Origin: an uncultured Ruminococcus sp. | GTDB taxonomy: Bacteria; Bacillota; Clostridia; Lachnospirales; Lachnospiraceae | Direction of reading: 5' to 3' | Length of the DNA: 31,057 bases | NCBI GenBank assembly: GCA_900553885.1 | Contig: USFD01000036.1 | Coordinates: 1-31,057 of the forward strand | Shown here: positions 16,658-24,006 of the stretch, one piece after another | Numbering within the stretch: position 1 is the stretch's first letter | Layout: each line of letters starts with the position of its first letter | Notes under the pieces: generated by a model | Told to the model about the DNA's origin: nothing | Seen by the model: only the letters and a program-made list of their open reading frames with translations | Databases searched by the model: none | Position numbers and translations under genes: made by a program

Positions 16658-18541
16658 CTATCTGCGGCTCAGATCCGGATGATACGTGGGCACAATTTCC
16701 GCCACAATCTCCTTGATCCTGCCGTCTTCCATTTTACTCTCCCGATCCAGCTCTTTAAGCTTCTCCTGGAACCACTCATCATCCATTTCGATGGGCTTTC
16801 CGATGTAGATCAGCTTATTCTCTGTCTCCTGCAGTCCTTCTTCATCCATCAGCAGCTCCTCATAGAGTTTCTCCCCCGGCCGGAGTCCGGTATATTCTAT
16901 CATAATATCCACGTCCGGCTCGTACCCGGACAGGCGGATCAGGTTTCTCGCCATATCGTCAATCTTCACCGGTTCTCCCATATCCAAGACGAAGATTTCT
17001 CCGCCCTTAGCGTAGTAGGCTGCCTGAAGCACCAGAGATACGGCTTCCGGTATGGTCATGAAGTACCGGATAATATTTTTATCCGTCACAGTAACCGGGC
17101 CGCCCTCGGCGATCTGTTGCTTGAACAGAGGGATTACACTTCCGTTGCTGCCCAGCACGTTTCCGAAGCGGACTGCCACGAAGTCTGTATCCGGGCATTT
17201 CCGGTTCATCATCTGCACTACCATCTCGCAGAGACGCTTGGATGCTCCCATAATATTGGTAGGATTCACCGCCTTGTCTGTGGAGATCAGGACGAACTTC
17301 TTCACCCCGGCCTCTGCTGCAGCCCTGGCGGTTTTATATGTGCCGATCACATTGTTCTTGATCGCCTCGTTGGGGCTGTCCTCCATCAGCGGCACATGCT
17401 TATGAGCCGCCGCGTGGAATACAACGTCCGGCCGGTATGTATCCATCATCCAGCGGATCCGGTTCGTATTTCTGACTGAGCCGATCCGCACGTCCAGATT
17501 CAGGTTATCCCCGTATTTCCGGATCAGTTCCTGCTGGATGGCATAGGCATTGTTCTCATATATATCGAAGATAACCAGTTTTTTCGGGTTTGCCTTGGCG
17601 ATCTGTCTGCACAGCTCGCTTCCGATGGAGCCGCCTCCTCCGGTTACCAGTACAGTCTTTCCCTTTATAGCCGCCAGGATCTCGTCGTTGTTGACCTTTA
17701 CCTGAGCTCTTCCCAGCAGGTCTGTGATCTCCACATCCCGCAGCTTGCTTACGCTGACTTCTCCGTTAACCAGCTGATATACCCCCGGCACAGTCTGCAT
17801 CCGGCATCCCGTGTCCTTACAGATATTCAGGATATCCTTCCGGTTCTTTCCCGTAGTAGCGGGAATGGCATATATGATCCGGTTAATCTCATACTTTTTC
17901 ACTGCGTCCACAATATCATACCGGTTTCCTACGATGGGGATGCCTTCAAGGACGCGTCCCTTCTTATTCGGATTGTCGTCAATAATGCAGCAGACCTGAG
18001 CATTCATTTTGCTGGAGCTGAGCATTTCCTTGATCAGAGTCTGTCCGGCACGGCCTGCGCCGATAATCATGACCTGGTCCCGCCCGGTTTCGGAACGGCT
18101 GTTGTCCTGCCGGTTGATATAAAACCGCAGCAGTCTGTAGGAAAAGCGGATCCCTGTGGTCATACAGAAGCTGATGATGTATCCCATAATATAATAAGAC
18201 AGCGGCATCCGCAGTTTCATAAACAGGCCGCCGATTACATAGACCGGGATCAGCAGTGTATACGCCAGAATAATCCTTCTCAGTTCAGCTACGCTTGCCA
18301 GCCGCCATATACTATGATACAGCCTGCAGCCGTAAAATACAACAATCGCCGCCGCAACCCAGAAAGGCATGGACCAGATGTAGCCCAGCAGATACTCTCT
18401 GGGAATTGTAGACATGGCAAAGTCAAACCGCAGCAGCAGCGCCGCAAAGTAGGAAAATAAAATTGTCAGCGCATCTGCCAGCAGCAGGAATGTGGCTTTG
18501 TGAATCCACTGAAGGCCCTGTGTCTCCTTCTTTTCATTCAT
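16658..18541 (-). CDS. pglF: Membrane nucleoside-diphosphate-sugar 4,6-dehydratase (PglF/CapD-like)
   Basis: This 627-residue protein has four or five N-terminal membrane helices (about 17-140). A first Rossmann motif follows (GAGRAGQTL, 161-169), then a second SDR domain with TGGGGSIGSE (300-309), STDK (420-423) and M431-GAS-K435. The usual YxxxK tyrosine is replaced by methionine, which is standard for PglF/FlaA1/CapD-type enzymes. The family removes water from UDP-GlcNAc to give UDP-4-keto-6-deoxy sugars. Presence of PglC-, PglD- and PglE-like genes just downstream supports the bacillosamine route. GATAAGGAGAACGG precedes the ATG. It is separated from those genes by the loaP control region. 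Confidence 0.9.
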   Translation of the reverse strand: MNEKKETQGLQWIHKATFLLLADALTILFSYFAALLLRFDFAMSTIPREYLLGYIWSMPFWVAAAIVVFYGCRLYHSIWRLASVAELRRIILAYTLLIPVYVIGGLFMKLRMPLSYYIMGYIISFCMTTGIRFSYRLLRFYINRQDNSRSETGRDQVMIIGAGRAGQTLIKEMLSSSKMNAQVCCIIDDNPNKKGRVLEGIPIVGNRYDIVDAVKKYEINRIIYAIPATTGKNRKDILNICKDTGCRMQTVPGVYQLVNGEVSVSKLRDVEITDLLGRAQVKVNNDEILAAIKGKTVLVTGGGGSIGSELCRQIAKANPKKLVIFDIYENNAYAIQQELIRKYGDNLNLDVRIGSVRNTNRIRWMMDTYRPDVVFHAAAHKHVPLMEDSPNEAIKNNVIGTYKTARAAAEAGVKKFVLISTDKAVNPTNIMGASKRLCEMVVQMMNRKCPDTDFVAVRFGNVLGSNGSVIPLFKQQIAEGGPVTVTDKNIIRYFMTIPEAVSLVLQAAYYAKGGEIFVLDMGEPVKIDDMARNLIRLSGYEPDVDIMIEYTGLRPGEKLYEELLMDEEGLQETENKLIYIGKPIEMDDEWFQEKLKELDRESKMEDGRIKEIVAEIVPTYHPDLSRR

Positions 18542-18596
18542 CCTTATCCGTTCTCCTTATCAAATCTCTTCTTCTTGTTTCTTCTGCCACTGTATT

Positions 18597-18788
18597 CTAT
18601 CTGTGCCGCCGGATAAAGATTACTCCGCCTGCCAGGAGAACCAGCGCTGCCGCGATTACCGCATTCACCGGTTCTACTGTACTCACCGGATAAGTTATCT
18701 CTGCACTTCTGGCTGCCGCTGTGATTCCCATTGCCAGCACAGCCACATATAACAGCAGGGCCGTAATTATTCGTTTTGTATATTTCAT
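18597..18788 (-). CDS. Small two-helix membrane protein of unknown function
   Basis: This 63-residue protein starts after GAGGAAAAT. It has a basic N-terminus (MKYTKR), a first hydrophobic helix (about 7-27, possibly a signal peptide ending near AAARSAE), a short outer linker and a second helix (about 38-58) ending in positively charged IRRHR. The tail layout resembles a sorting-signal membrane anchor without any LPXTG-like motif. It lies between the SPQTG protein and the dehydratase in the same operon. I recognise no family. Composition and a good ribosome site make it likely to be real; a role with the sortase or in glycan export is only guesswork. Confidence 0.6.
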   Translation of the reverse strand: MKYTKRIITALLLYVAVLAMGITAAARSAEITYPVSTVEPVNAVIAAALVLLAGGVIFIRRHR

Positions 18789-18870
18789 ATTTTCCTCATT
18801 TCTTCCGCTTCCTCTGCCTCTGCAGAAAAAGCCCCCTCTATTTCCGTATGTTTCTTTCCCGTTACCTGAC

Positions 18871-18917
18871 TAAGACGCGCATACCGCCTTTCCCCAGGCT
18901 GCCCCATGCGCGTCTTA
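18871..18917 (-). other. Strong intercistronic stem-loop
   Basis: Between the SPQTG-protein gene and the small membrane protein gene, a perfect 12-bp inverted repeat (TAAGACGCGCAT / ATGCGCGTCTTA, 18871-18882 and 18906-18917) encloses a 23-nt loop. That loop can form a small inner helix (GCCT...AGGC). No T run follows on either strand, so it is not an ordinary intrinsic terminator. It may act in mRNA processing or stability, or in differential expression of the upstream genes. Confidence 0.6.
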
Positions 18918-18936
18918 TCTTATATGTCTTATATGC

Positions 18937-19581
18937 TTAATCCTTTTTTAGTTTTCTGTATGCCGCCAGAGAAATGCCTGCCAGTACCACAGCCGCTCCG
19001 ATCCACATTGTCCATCCGGACGTTACACCGGTCTGAGGAGAGAGTCCCTTCCCGCTGTCTTCTGCTGCTGTCCCCGTATCTGCAGTCACACATACCGGAG
19101 CCGGGAGCTGATCAATGACAAATGTAACTGTCTGGTTTGCGTAATCGATATCGGTCGGTGTAATAACTTCCCATTCGCCTGTGACGGTATTATAATAGAG
19201 AATCTGTATGCCTGTCATGGAAGAAGTAATAGATGTAACTTCAAGTGTAACAAGGTATTTTCCGTCTGCTGTTTTCACTCCGCCGTTTACTTCCGAAAGA
19301 TTGAAGATATCCGTAACCATCCGTTTTCCGCTTAAGTTTGCCGCTATGCTGTCCAGACCGGCTGAGCCTTCATTGACCGCCAGGATCCGGGCCAGTACAT
19401 CGTCTGCCGTTCCCTCAAGATAGGAAAATGCTGCCGCGCTTCCTTCTGTTACCGTATAAGCGCCTTTTGAATCACCTGCCGGCGAGACGCCGGCCTCCTT
19501 GCTGCCTGCCGCAAATACTGTCACGGCCTGTGAGACAACAAGCACTGCCGCAAGAATCATTCCGAATAATTTCTTTTTCAT
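18937..19581 (-). CDS. Sortase-anchored secreted protein (SPQTG substrate)
   Basis: This 214-residue protein has a signal peptide (KKKLFGMILAAVLVVSQAV, cleavage near VFA-A at 24-25). Its extracellular region is probably beta-rich and matches no family I know. The C-terminus is a full sorting signal: SPQTG at 181-185, a hydrophobic helix and the basic end YRKLKKD. SPxTG and PPxTG motifs are those used by clostridial class B sortases, and such a sortase gene ends 30 nt upstream, so this is its likely dedicated substrate. The mature domain contains YYNTVTGEWEVITPTDIDY, which suggests a surface beta-sandwich. What a wall-anchored protein does in a capsule operon is unclear; it could bind or organise the glycan. 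Confidence 0.82.
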   Translation of the reverse strand: MKKKLFGMILAAVLVVSQAVTVFAAGSKEAGVSPAGDSKGAYTVTEGSAAAFSYLEGTADDVLARILAVNEGSAGLDSIAANLSGKRMVTDIFNLSEVNGGVKTADGKYLVTLEVTSITSSMTGIQILYYNTVTGEWEVITPTDIDYANQTVTFVIDQLPAPVCVTADTGTAAEDSGKGLSPQTGVTSGWTMWIGAAVVLAGISLAAYRKLKKD

Positions 19582-19611
19582 TTTACTTCCCTTCCTTTCT
19601 CTGAATCTCTT

Positions 19612-20382
19612 TTATTTTTTCTGTTCTATATCTGTCAGTACCGCCTGGACCAGATAGCGTTTTTCTCTCTGGGCGCCATAGCAGGTTGACAGGGTAATGA
19701 TTTTATCATCTGTATCCACTTCCACGGAAGTGTCAATGCACGCGTTCATATCCCGGATGGAAAAGATACGGTCCAGATACTGCCGGTATACACTCTTGTC
19801 TGTAAAATCAAAGCTTAAGAGTATATGTCTGTTATCGTAGGGATATGCCGCAAATATTTCATAATGTCTGACAGCATCCGGCGTATAGATAATGATCTCT
19901 TTGTTCTTGTCAAAAAAGGCTCTGTCCTGATACTCCAGGAGGCTTCGGAACATGGTTCCGTTTTTCATATCATGGCCGTAGATCAGTGTGTTCGCGTCTT
20001 CAAAGTCTCTGCTGTTATAATTCTCCGTATAGATAGCGCCCTCGGCTTTCTCCTCCCGGTCTACTGTATGGGTCAGATAATAGCTGTTGTCATCCGGATC
20101 CTGCAGGATCGGATAATCAATGGGCGTTCCCGGTACGGTGATCCAGGCATATGCGTCCGGATTTCTCTTCTGCAGTGCGTCAAAGTCAATAGGGATTTCC
20201 GGAGATTCCGGATCCTCCGTCTTCTCCTCCGGTTCTTCTGTTCTGACCGCTTCCCTGACTTTATCATAGCCGCCGCCTGCTTCCTGCTCCGCCAGATACT
20301 GCCGGATACCGGCAATTCCGCAGATAACGGCAGCCGCTCCTGCAATAGCAGCTACCAGGATCAGCCCTTTCTTTTTCTTCAT
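19612..20382 (-). CDS. srtB: Class B sortase
   Basis: This 256-residue protein is a membrane transpeptidase that joins surface proteins to the cell wall. An N-terminal anchor helix lies at about 6-27 and a charged, proline-rich linker at about 40-66. The catalytic domain follows, with H137 in LIYGHDMKNGTMF, C234 in TLSTC and R242 in REKRYLV. The GHDMKNGTMF motif and the position of H and C place it in class B, as in clostridial SrtB. The next gene encodes a protein ending in SPQTG, so substrate and enzyme are adjacent. It is 87 nt downstream of the LCP gene and in the same operon. Confidence 0.92.
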   Translation of the reverse strand: MKKKKGLILVAAIAGAAAVICGIAGIRQYLAEQEAGGGYDKVREAVRTEEPEEKTEDPESPEIPIDFDALQKRNPDAYAWITVPGTPIDYPILQDPDDNSYYLTHTVDREEKAEGAIYTENYNSRDFEDANTLIYGHDMKNGTMFRSLLEYQDRAFFDKNKEIIIYTPDAVRHYEIFAAYPYDNRHILLSFDFTDKSVYRQYLDRIFSIRDMNACIDTSVEVDTDDKIITLSTCYGAQREKRYLVQAVLTDIEQKK

Positions 20383-20469
20383 ATTCTATCCCCGGCTTCC
20401 TGCCTCATCTTTTTCCACTCTCCTGTCCGCCGGCTTTTCCACAATATTACCACATATTTCTCCGGAAAT

Positions 20470-21480
20470 CTATTCTTCCTCCGGCTGATAAAAAGTTTCT
20501 ATGATCTTTTCATACAGCGCATCGTCATCCACATGATATTCATCGTAGGACGCTCCGCTTACGCCCTTGCCGGGCACGGTCCAGTTCTCTGTCCTGCTGC
20601 CGGAGGCAAGGCTGTCCAGAATGGATGCAAACTGGTCATTTCCCATATTGGTTACCATATATGGCTCCAGAGCCTCATACAGATCTGTCACAAATGCCGG
20701 ATCAGCTGTATAGGCCGCCCCGGCGGCCTGGCCGAACGCCTGGATGTATGCCTGCTGCCGCTCCGTACGGCTCAGAGCGCTCTGGCTGACAGATGTATCG
20801 CGGTACCGGACGAATGTCTCCGTATCGCCGCCGTCCAGAGTAACCTGGGCGCCCTCCGCGAACCGGCCGTCCACTTTCTCCAGACTGTCATTGGGCACCG
20901 TAACCGTAACACCGCCCACGCTGTCTGTGAGAACCGGAAGGGCATCCATATTTATGGAGCAGTATCCCTGAACAGGCAGGCCGTAGAAAAGCTCTGAAAC
21001 AGCCTCTTCTGCAAGAGCGCAGCTTTCATGTCCGCCGTCGCCGTATGCATAGGAAAGACTGATATGATCTTCTGTCTTACCCAGGCTTTCGTCTTCGGGT
21101 CCCAGGACCTGGATCTGAGTCATGGTATCTCTTGGAATAGTAATAACGGTAATATCTCCATTTACCCGGTCCCAGGACAGGAGATAGAGCGCATCTGCCT
21201 GCCCGGCCTGCGCGCTGCCGGGATCCGCAGTTTCCTTTTCCCGGGTATCTACCCCGATGAACAGGAAATTGCTCAGGTGATCGTTATAGTTGTAATTTCT
21301 GCCCTGCCACACCACATCCGCAGATGGAGTGTCTGCTCCGGACGCCTCCGGGCCGGTCCCGGTATTCCCGCCGGTTCTTGCAAACAGCCAGATCAGCACT
21401 CCGGCTGCCGCTGCAATGACCAGAATACATATCACAAATACCGGACGGACTTTCTGCTTTCTGTTTCTGTTGTTCTGCAT
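20470..21480 (-). CDS. LytR-CpsA-Psr (LCP) family cell-wall glycopolymer ligase
   Basis: I use ATG 21480 (336 residues), since AAGGTG lies 5 nt before it; the open frame extends further into the kinase gene without support. A membrane anchor at about 13-34 leads to an extracellular LCP domain (about 70-250). Conserved features are FIGVDTR (74-80), TIPRDT (114-119), SVGGVTVTVP (187-196) and R225, R227 then SRTERQQ (237-243), which bind the lipid diphosphate. LCP enzymes transfer undecaprenyl-diphosphate-linked polymers to peptidoglycan. This is therefore the likely step that attaches the finished capsule to the wall. It directly follows the tyrosine kinase gene. Confidence 0.9.
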   Translation of the reverse strand: MQNNRNRKQKVRPVFVICILVIAAAAGVLIWLFARTGGNTGTGPEASGADTPSADVVWQGRNYNYNDHLSNFLFIGVDTREKETADPGSAQAGQADALYLLSWDRVNGDITVITIPRDTMTQIQVLGPEDESLGKTEDHISLSYAYGDGGHESCALAEEAVSELFYGLPVQGYCSINMDALPVLTDSVGGVTVTVPNDSLEKVDGRFAEGAQVTLDGGDTETFVRYRDTSVSQSALSRTERQQAYIQAFGQAAGAAYTADPAFVTDLYEALEPYMVTNMGNDQFASILDSLASGSRTENWTVPGKGVSGASYDEYHVDDDALYEKIIETFYQPEEE

Positions 21481-21514
21481 ACTTTCACCTTGCTCTGTCT
21501 GCAACCTGTCTGAT

Positions 21515-22201
21515 CTATGAATCATAATGATAGTAATGGGTGTACTTTGAGTAGTATTTGTCTTTTCTGACATCTACTTTATTCAGCACTGCCCCCAGGA
21601 TCCTGCATCCGGTTCTTTCCAGCTTTTCTTTTGCTTTTGCCGCGATCTTCTGGCTCACCAGGTCGCTTTCAATTACCAGGACCGCTCCGTCGCAGTATCT
21701 GGCGGCAACCAGAGCGTCACTCATATTTCCCACCGGAGGCGTGTCAATCAGGATATAATCATATCGTTCTCTTACGGTCCGCAGGAATACGGAAAACGCT
21801 TCCTGAGCCAGCAGTTCCGACGGATTCGGCGCCGTAGGCCCGGCAAAAACCATATCTACATTGCTGTAATTGGTTGTGTATATAATATTGCCCCCGCCGG
21901 TCTGTCCGCTCAGATACTGAGACAGACCTTCGATTTTCCGGGTAACGGAATATCTGGTCTGGAAAGACGACTTGCGGATATCCGCGTCCACAATAAGGAC
22001 TTTTTTCCCGATGTTCCCGATTTCCCGGGCAAGCTGAAATACAATATCGCTCTTTCCTTCATTGGGGAAACAGCTGGTAAACAGAATGGTCTTAACATCC
22101 ATTCCGGTAAACTGTATATTCGTGCGGAGGATTTTAATGGATTCTTCATAGAAGTAATCCTCTTTCTTCGGGTCAGTCATGACCACTTTCTGCGGTGTCA
22201 C
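21515..22201 (-). CDS. cpsD: Bacterial tyrosine kinase (BY-kinase), CpsD/Wze-like
   Basis: This 228-residue protein has a Walker A motif (CFPNEGKSD, K50), Walker A' (LIVDADIR, 69-76) and Walker B (ILIDTPP, 150-156). It ends in a tyrosine cluster (Y216, Y217, Y220, Y223, Y224, Y226), which is the autophosphorylation site of Firmicutes BY-kinases. It lacks the membrane domain, which the Wzz-like partner supplies. The start is GTG 22201: GGAGG lies 8 nt upstream, inside the end of the Wzz gene, and the GTGA overlap couples the two. A later ATG (22180) has a poorer site. The kinase and CpsB phosphatase set polymer length or export. Confidence 0.92.
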   Translation of the reverse strand: MTPQKVVMTDPKKEDYFYEESIKILRTNIQFTGMDVKTILFTSCFPNEGKSDIVFQLAREIGNIGKKVLIVDADIRKSSFQTRYSVTRKIEGLSQYLSGQTGGGNIIYTTNYSNVDMVFAGPTAPNPSELLAQEAFSVFLRTVRERYDYILIDTPPVGNMSDALVAARYCDGAVLVIESDLVSQKIAAKAKEKLERTGCRILGAVLNKVDVRKDKYYSKYTHYYHYDS

Positions 22202-22944
22202 TTTCTTCTCTTCCTCCTCTTTTTCTTCTTTGCCTGTTTTGAAGTTCTGCCGGATATGTAGTCTTTTCTGTCCGGAATCGAAGCCAGTACCGGGATGCCC
22301 AGATACTTCTCAACATCGTCTTCTGACCGGATGGTGTCATTTATAATTGTCCGGACTACAATAATGCCTGCAGCGATCACCAGACCTGCCAGTGCCCCCA
22401 GTATGGTATTTTTCATTACATTGGGACTGGTCGGAGCGGAAGGAACCACGCCTTCCTCGATCACTTTCGGCGGAACAACTTCCATCTGCCTGCCGATATA
22501 GGCTGATGAGACGTCTGCCAGTTCATTCACAATTGTTTTTGCCATCTCCGGATCCGGATCTGTAACCGTAATTTCGAGGATCCGGGTATCCGCCGGATTT
22601 ACAACAGATATATGGGACCTTAATGCCCCGTACCCCTCATTCAGGTCCAGATTTTCAATGGTTTCCTGAAGCACCGGACGGCTTGTGAGCAGAACACTGT
22701 AGTCACTGGCAAGCTGTGCGCCAAGCTGCAGGTCCGCCAGAGAAGTCAGGGTGGTCTCCTTTGATAATACAAGGAGCTTTGCGGTCGAACTGTACACCGG
22801 AGTTACCAGAAGCTTTGTATACGCTCCCGCCAGAGCAGCTCCTGCCAGAAAGGCTGCTGCAATAATAAGTATCCTTTTCTTCAGGGCGAAGAACACCTCC
22901 ATCAGATCAATCTGCATTGCGTCTTCGTCATGTACTTTTTCCAT
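22198..22944 (-). CDS. cpsC: Wzz-family chain-length determinant / BY-kinase adaptor (CpsC-like)
   Basis: This 248-residue protein has two membrane helices (about 25-42 and 180-200) flanking an extracellular Wzz domain (residues about 43-178), with the proline-rich PTSPN at 171-175 just before the second helix. The cytoplasmic tail would activate the BY-kinase, as in CapA/CpsC. The tail is strongly basic (KKKKRRKRRK). The nucleotides for those residues (AGGAGG) also serve as the ribosome site of the kinase gene. The start ATG follows AAAGGAAACGACAAC. Length and order (phosphatase, Wzz, kinase) match Firmicutes capsule operons. Confidence 0.92.
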   Translation of the reverse strand: MEKVHDEDAMQIDLMEVFFALKKRILIIAAAFLAGAALAGAYTKLLVTPVYSSTAKLLVLSKETTLTSLADLQLGAQLASDYSVLLTSRPVLQETIENLDLNEGYGALRSHISVVNPADTRILEITVTDPDPEMAKTIVNELADVSSAYIGRQMEVVPPKVIEEGVVPSAPTSPNVMKNTILGALAGLVIAAGIIVVRTIINDTIRSEDDVEKYLGIPVLASIPDRKDYISGRTSKQAKKKKRRKRRK

Positions 22945-22989
22945 GTTGTCGTTTCCTTTTCTTCTATAATGTACTGTATCTGTTTCTGC

Positions 22990-23709
22990 CTATATTTTCT
23001 GATCTGACAGTATTTTCTCTGCATTTTGACTGGTCAGTTCCCGGACATACCCTCTTTCCAGATGTCTCTGCATCCAGCCAAGCGCCTCTTTTGTCTCCGG
23101 CTTCCGGGAGGACATGTTGTGCATATCGGTTCCCAGGAAATGAACGCTGCCGTCTTTCAGAAGCTTTCTGCAGCGGCGGGTCATTGCATTATACCATTTT
23201 CCGCCTATCGCCCGGAAATTCATCTGAATATATACCCCCTGGGCTGCCAGATCTGCAAAATGCTCCGCCTCGTGCAGCGCCGTATACCGTTCTGCATGCG
23301 CCAGCACCGGCAGGAATCCTCTTCCTGCCACCTCCCGGGCGGCATGAGTAATCAGCGAGCGCGGGGCTCCCGGGTAAAACTCAATCAGCACATACCTGCT
23401 GTCTGCCAGAGTCAGAAGTTTTCCTTCCGCCAGCATATCCGGTACCCTTTCCGAGTACAGAATCTCCTGTCCCGGATAGACACATACACCTATTTTATGT
23501 ACGGATGCAATCTGATTGATTTTCCGGCACTTTCCGCGGATGAGATCCACATCATCATTTTTATAATACGCAGAATAATGGGGGGTTGCAATTATTCTTC
23601 TGATTCCCTGGCGTCTGGCTTCCTTCAGCATGAGCAAAGCCTGTTTTTCCGAGGAAGCGCCGTCGTCAAGCCCCGGCAGAATGTGACTGTGCACGTCAAA
23701 AATATGCAT
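22990..23709 (-). CDS. cpsB: CpsB-type manganese-dependent protein-tyrosine phosphatase
   Basis: I start at ATG 23709 (239 residues), giving MHIFDVHSHILPG, the usual family start; an upstream in-frame start adds 20 residues without homology. It is a PHP-fold phosphatase (CpsB/CapC/YwqE). Metal-binding motifs are HSH (7-9), LDDG (14-17), ATPHY (near 41-45), AHAERY and GTDMHN near the C-terminus. It removes phosphate from the BY-kinase tyrosine tail. It is the first gene of the operon, about 60 nt after a strong predicted start site. AGGA lies 10 nt before the ATG. Confidence 0.92.
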   Translation of the reverse strand: MHIFDVHSHILPGLDDGASSEKQALLMLKEARRQGIRRIIATPHYSAYYKNDDVDLIRGKCRKINQIASVHKIGVCVYPGQEILYSERVPDMLAEGKLLTLADSRYVLIEFYPGAPRSLITHAAREVAGRGFLPVLAHAERYTALHEAEHFADLAAQGVYIQMNFRAIGGKWYNAMTRRCRKLLKDGSVHFLGTDMHNMSSRKPETKEALGWMQRHLERGYVRELTSQNAEKILSDQKI

Positions 23710-23756
23710 TTTATCCAATTCCTTTTTGCGTACTATCCTGATTTTATTGCAAAATT

Positions 23757-23770
23757 TGATACAAATCAAG
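23757..23770. promoter_or_regulatory. Possible operator dyad near the operon start
   Basis: An inverted repeat TTGAT-N4-ATCAA lies just downstream of the predicted transcription start of the capsule operon. The position would suit a repressor. The arms are only 5 bp, so this is tentative. Confidence 0.25.
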
Positions 23771-23778
23771 CCTTATTA

Positions 23779-23807
23779 AGAATATCCCAAAAGGAACCGG
23801 CTGTCAA
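23779..23807 (-). promoter_or_regulatory. Sigma-A promoter of the capsule operon
   Basis: On the minus strand TTGACA (complement of 23802-23807) is followed after exactly 17 nt by TATTCT (complement of 23779-23784). The -35 is perfect and the -10 matches 5 of 6. Transcription would begin near 23772, leaving a leader of about 60 nt to cpsB. It sits after the arabinofuranosidase terminator. Confidence 0.8.
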
Positions 23808-23908
23808 TATAATCCCATAAATCGAAGGACTCTCTGATTTTTTTCTTTTTCCATTTTTTCCATTATCCGGAAACAGCTTTTCTCTGCTCTGCCCCTGCGG
23901 CAGCTTTC

Positions 23909-23962
23909 CAACAAAAACAGCGCCCCCGGCTCTCTTTAAAAGAGCCGAAGGCGCTGTTTTCA
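23909..23962 (-). terminator. Intrinsic terminator after the arabinofuranosidase gene
   Basis: A long inverted repeat (AACAGCGCC...GGCTCTTT pairing with AAAGAGAGCC...GGCGCTGTTTTT on the minus strand) is followed by a T-rich run. It lies about 45 nt after the arabinofuranosidase stop. The repeat also ends in TTTT on the plus strand, so it could work both ways, but no plus-strand gene runs into it. Confidence 0.9.
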
Positions 23963-24006
23963 TTTTTCAGTTATTCTCTTTTCACCTCTGAACAGGTCTT
24001 CCTTAT

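Noticed and set aside
21481..21573. Upstream start of the LCP protein inside the kinase gene
   Set aside because: It has no ribosome site, and the added residues lie before a normal cytoplasmic tail plus membrane anchor that begins at 21480.
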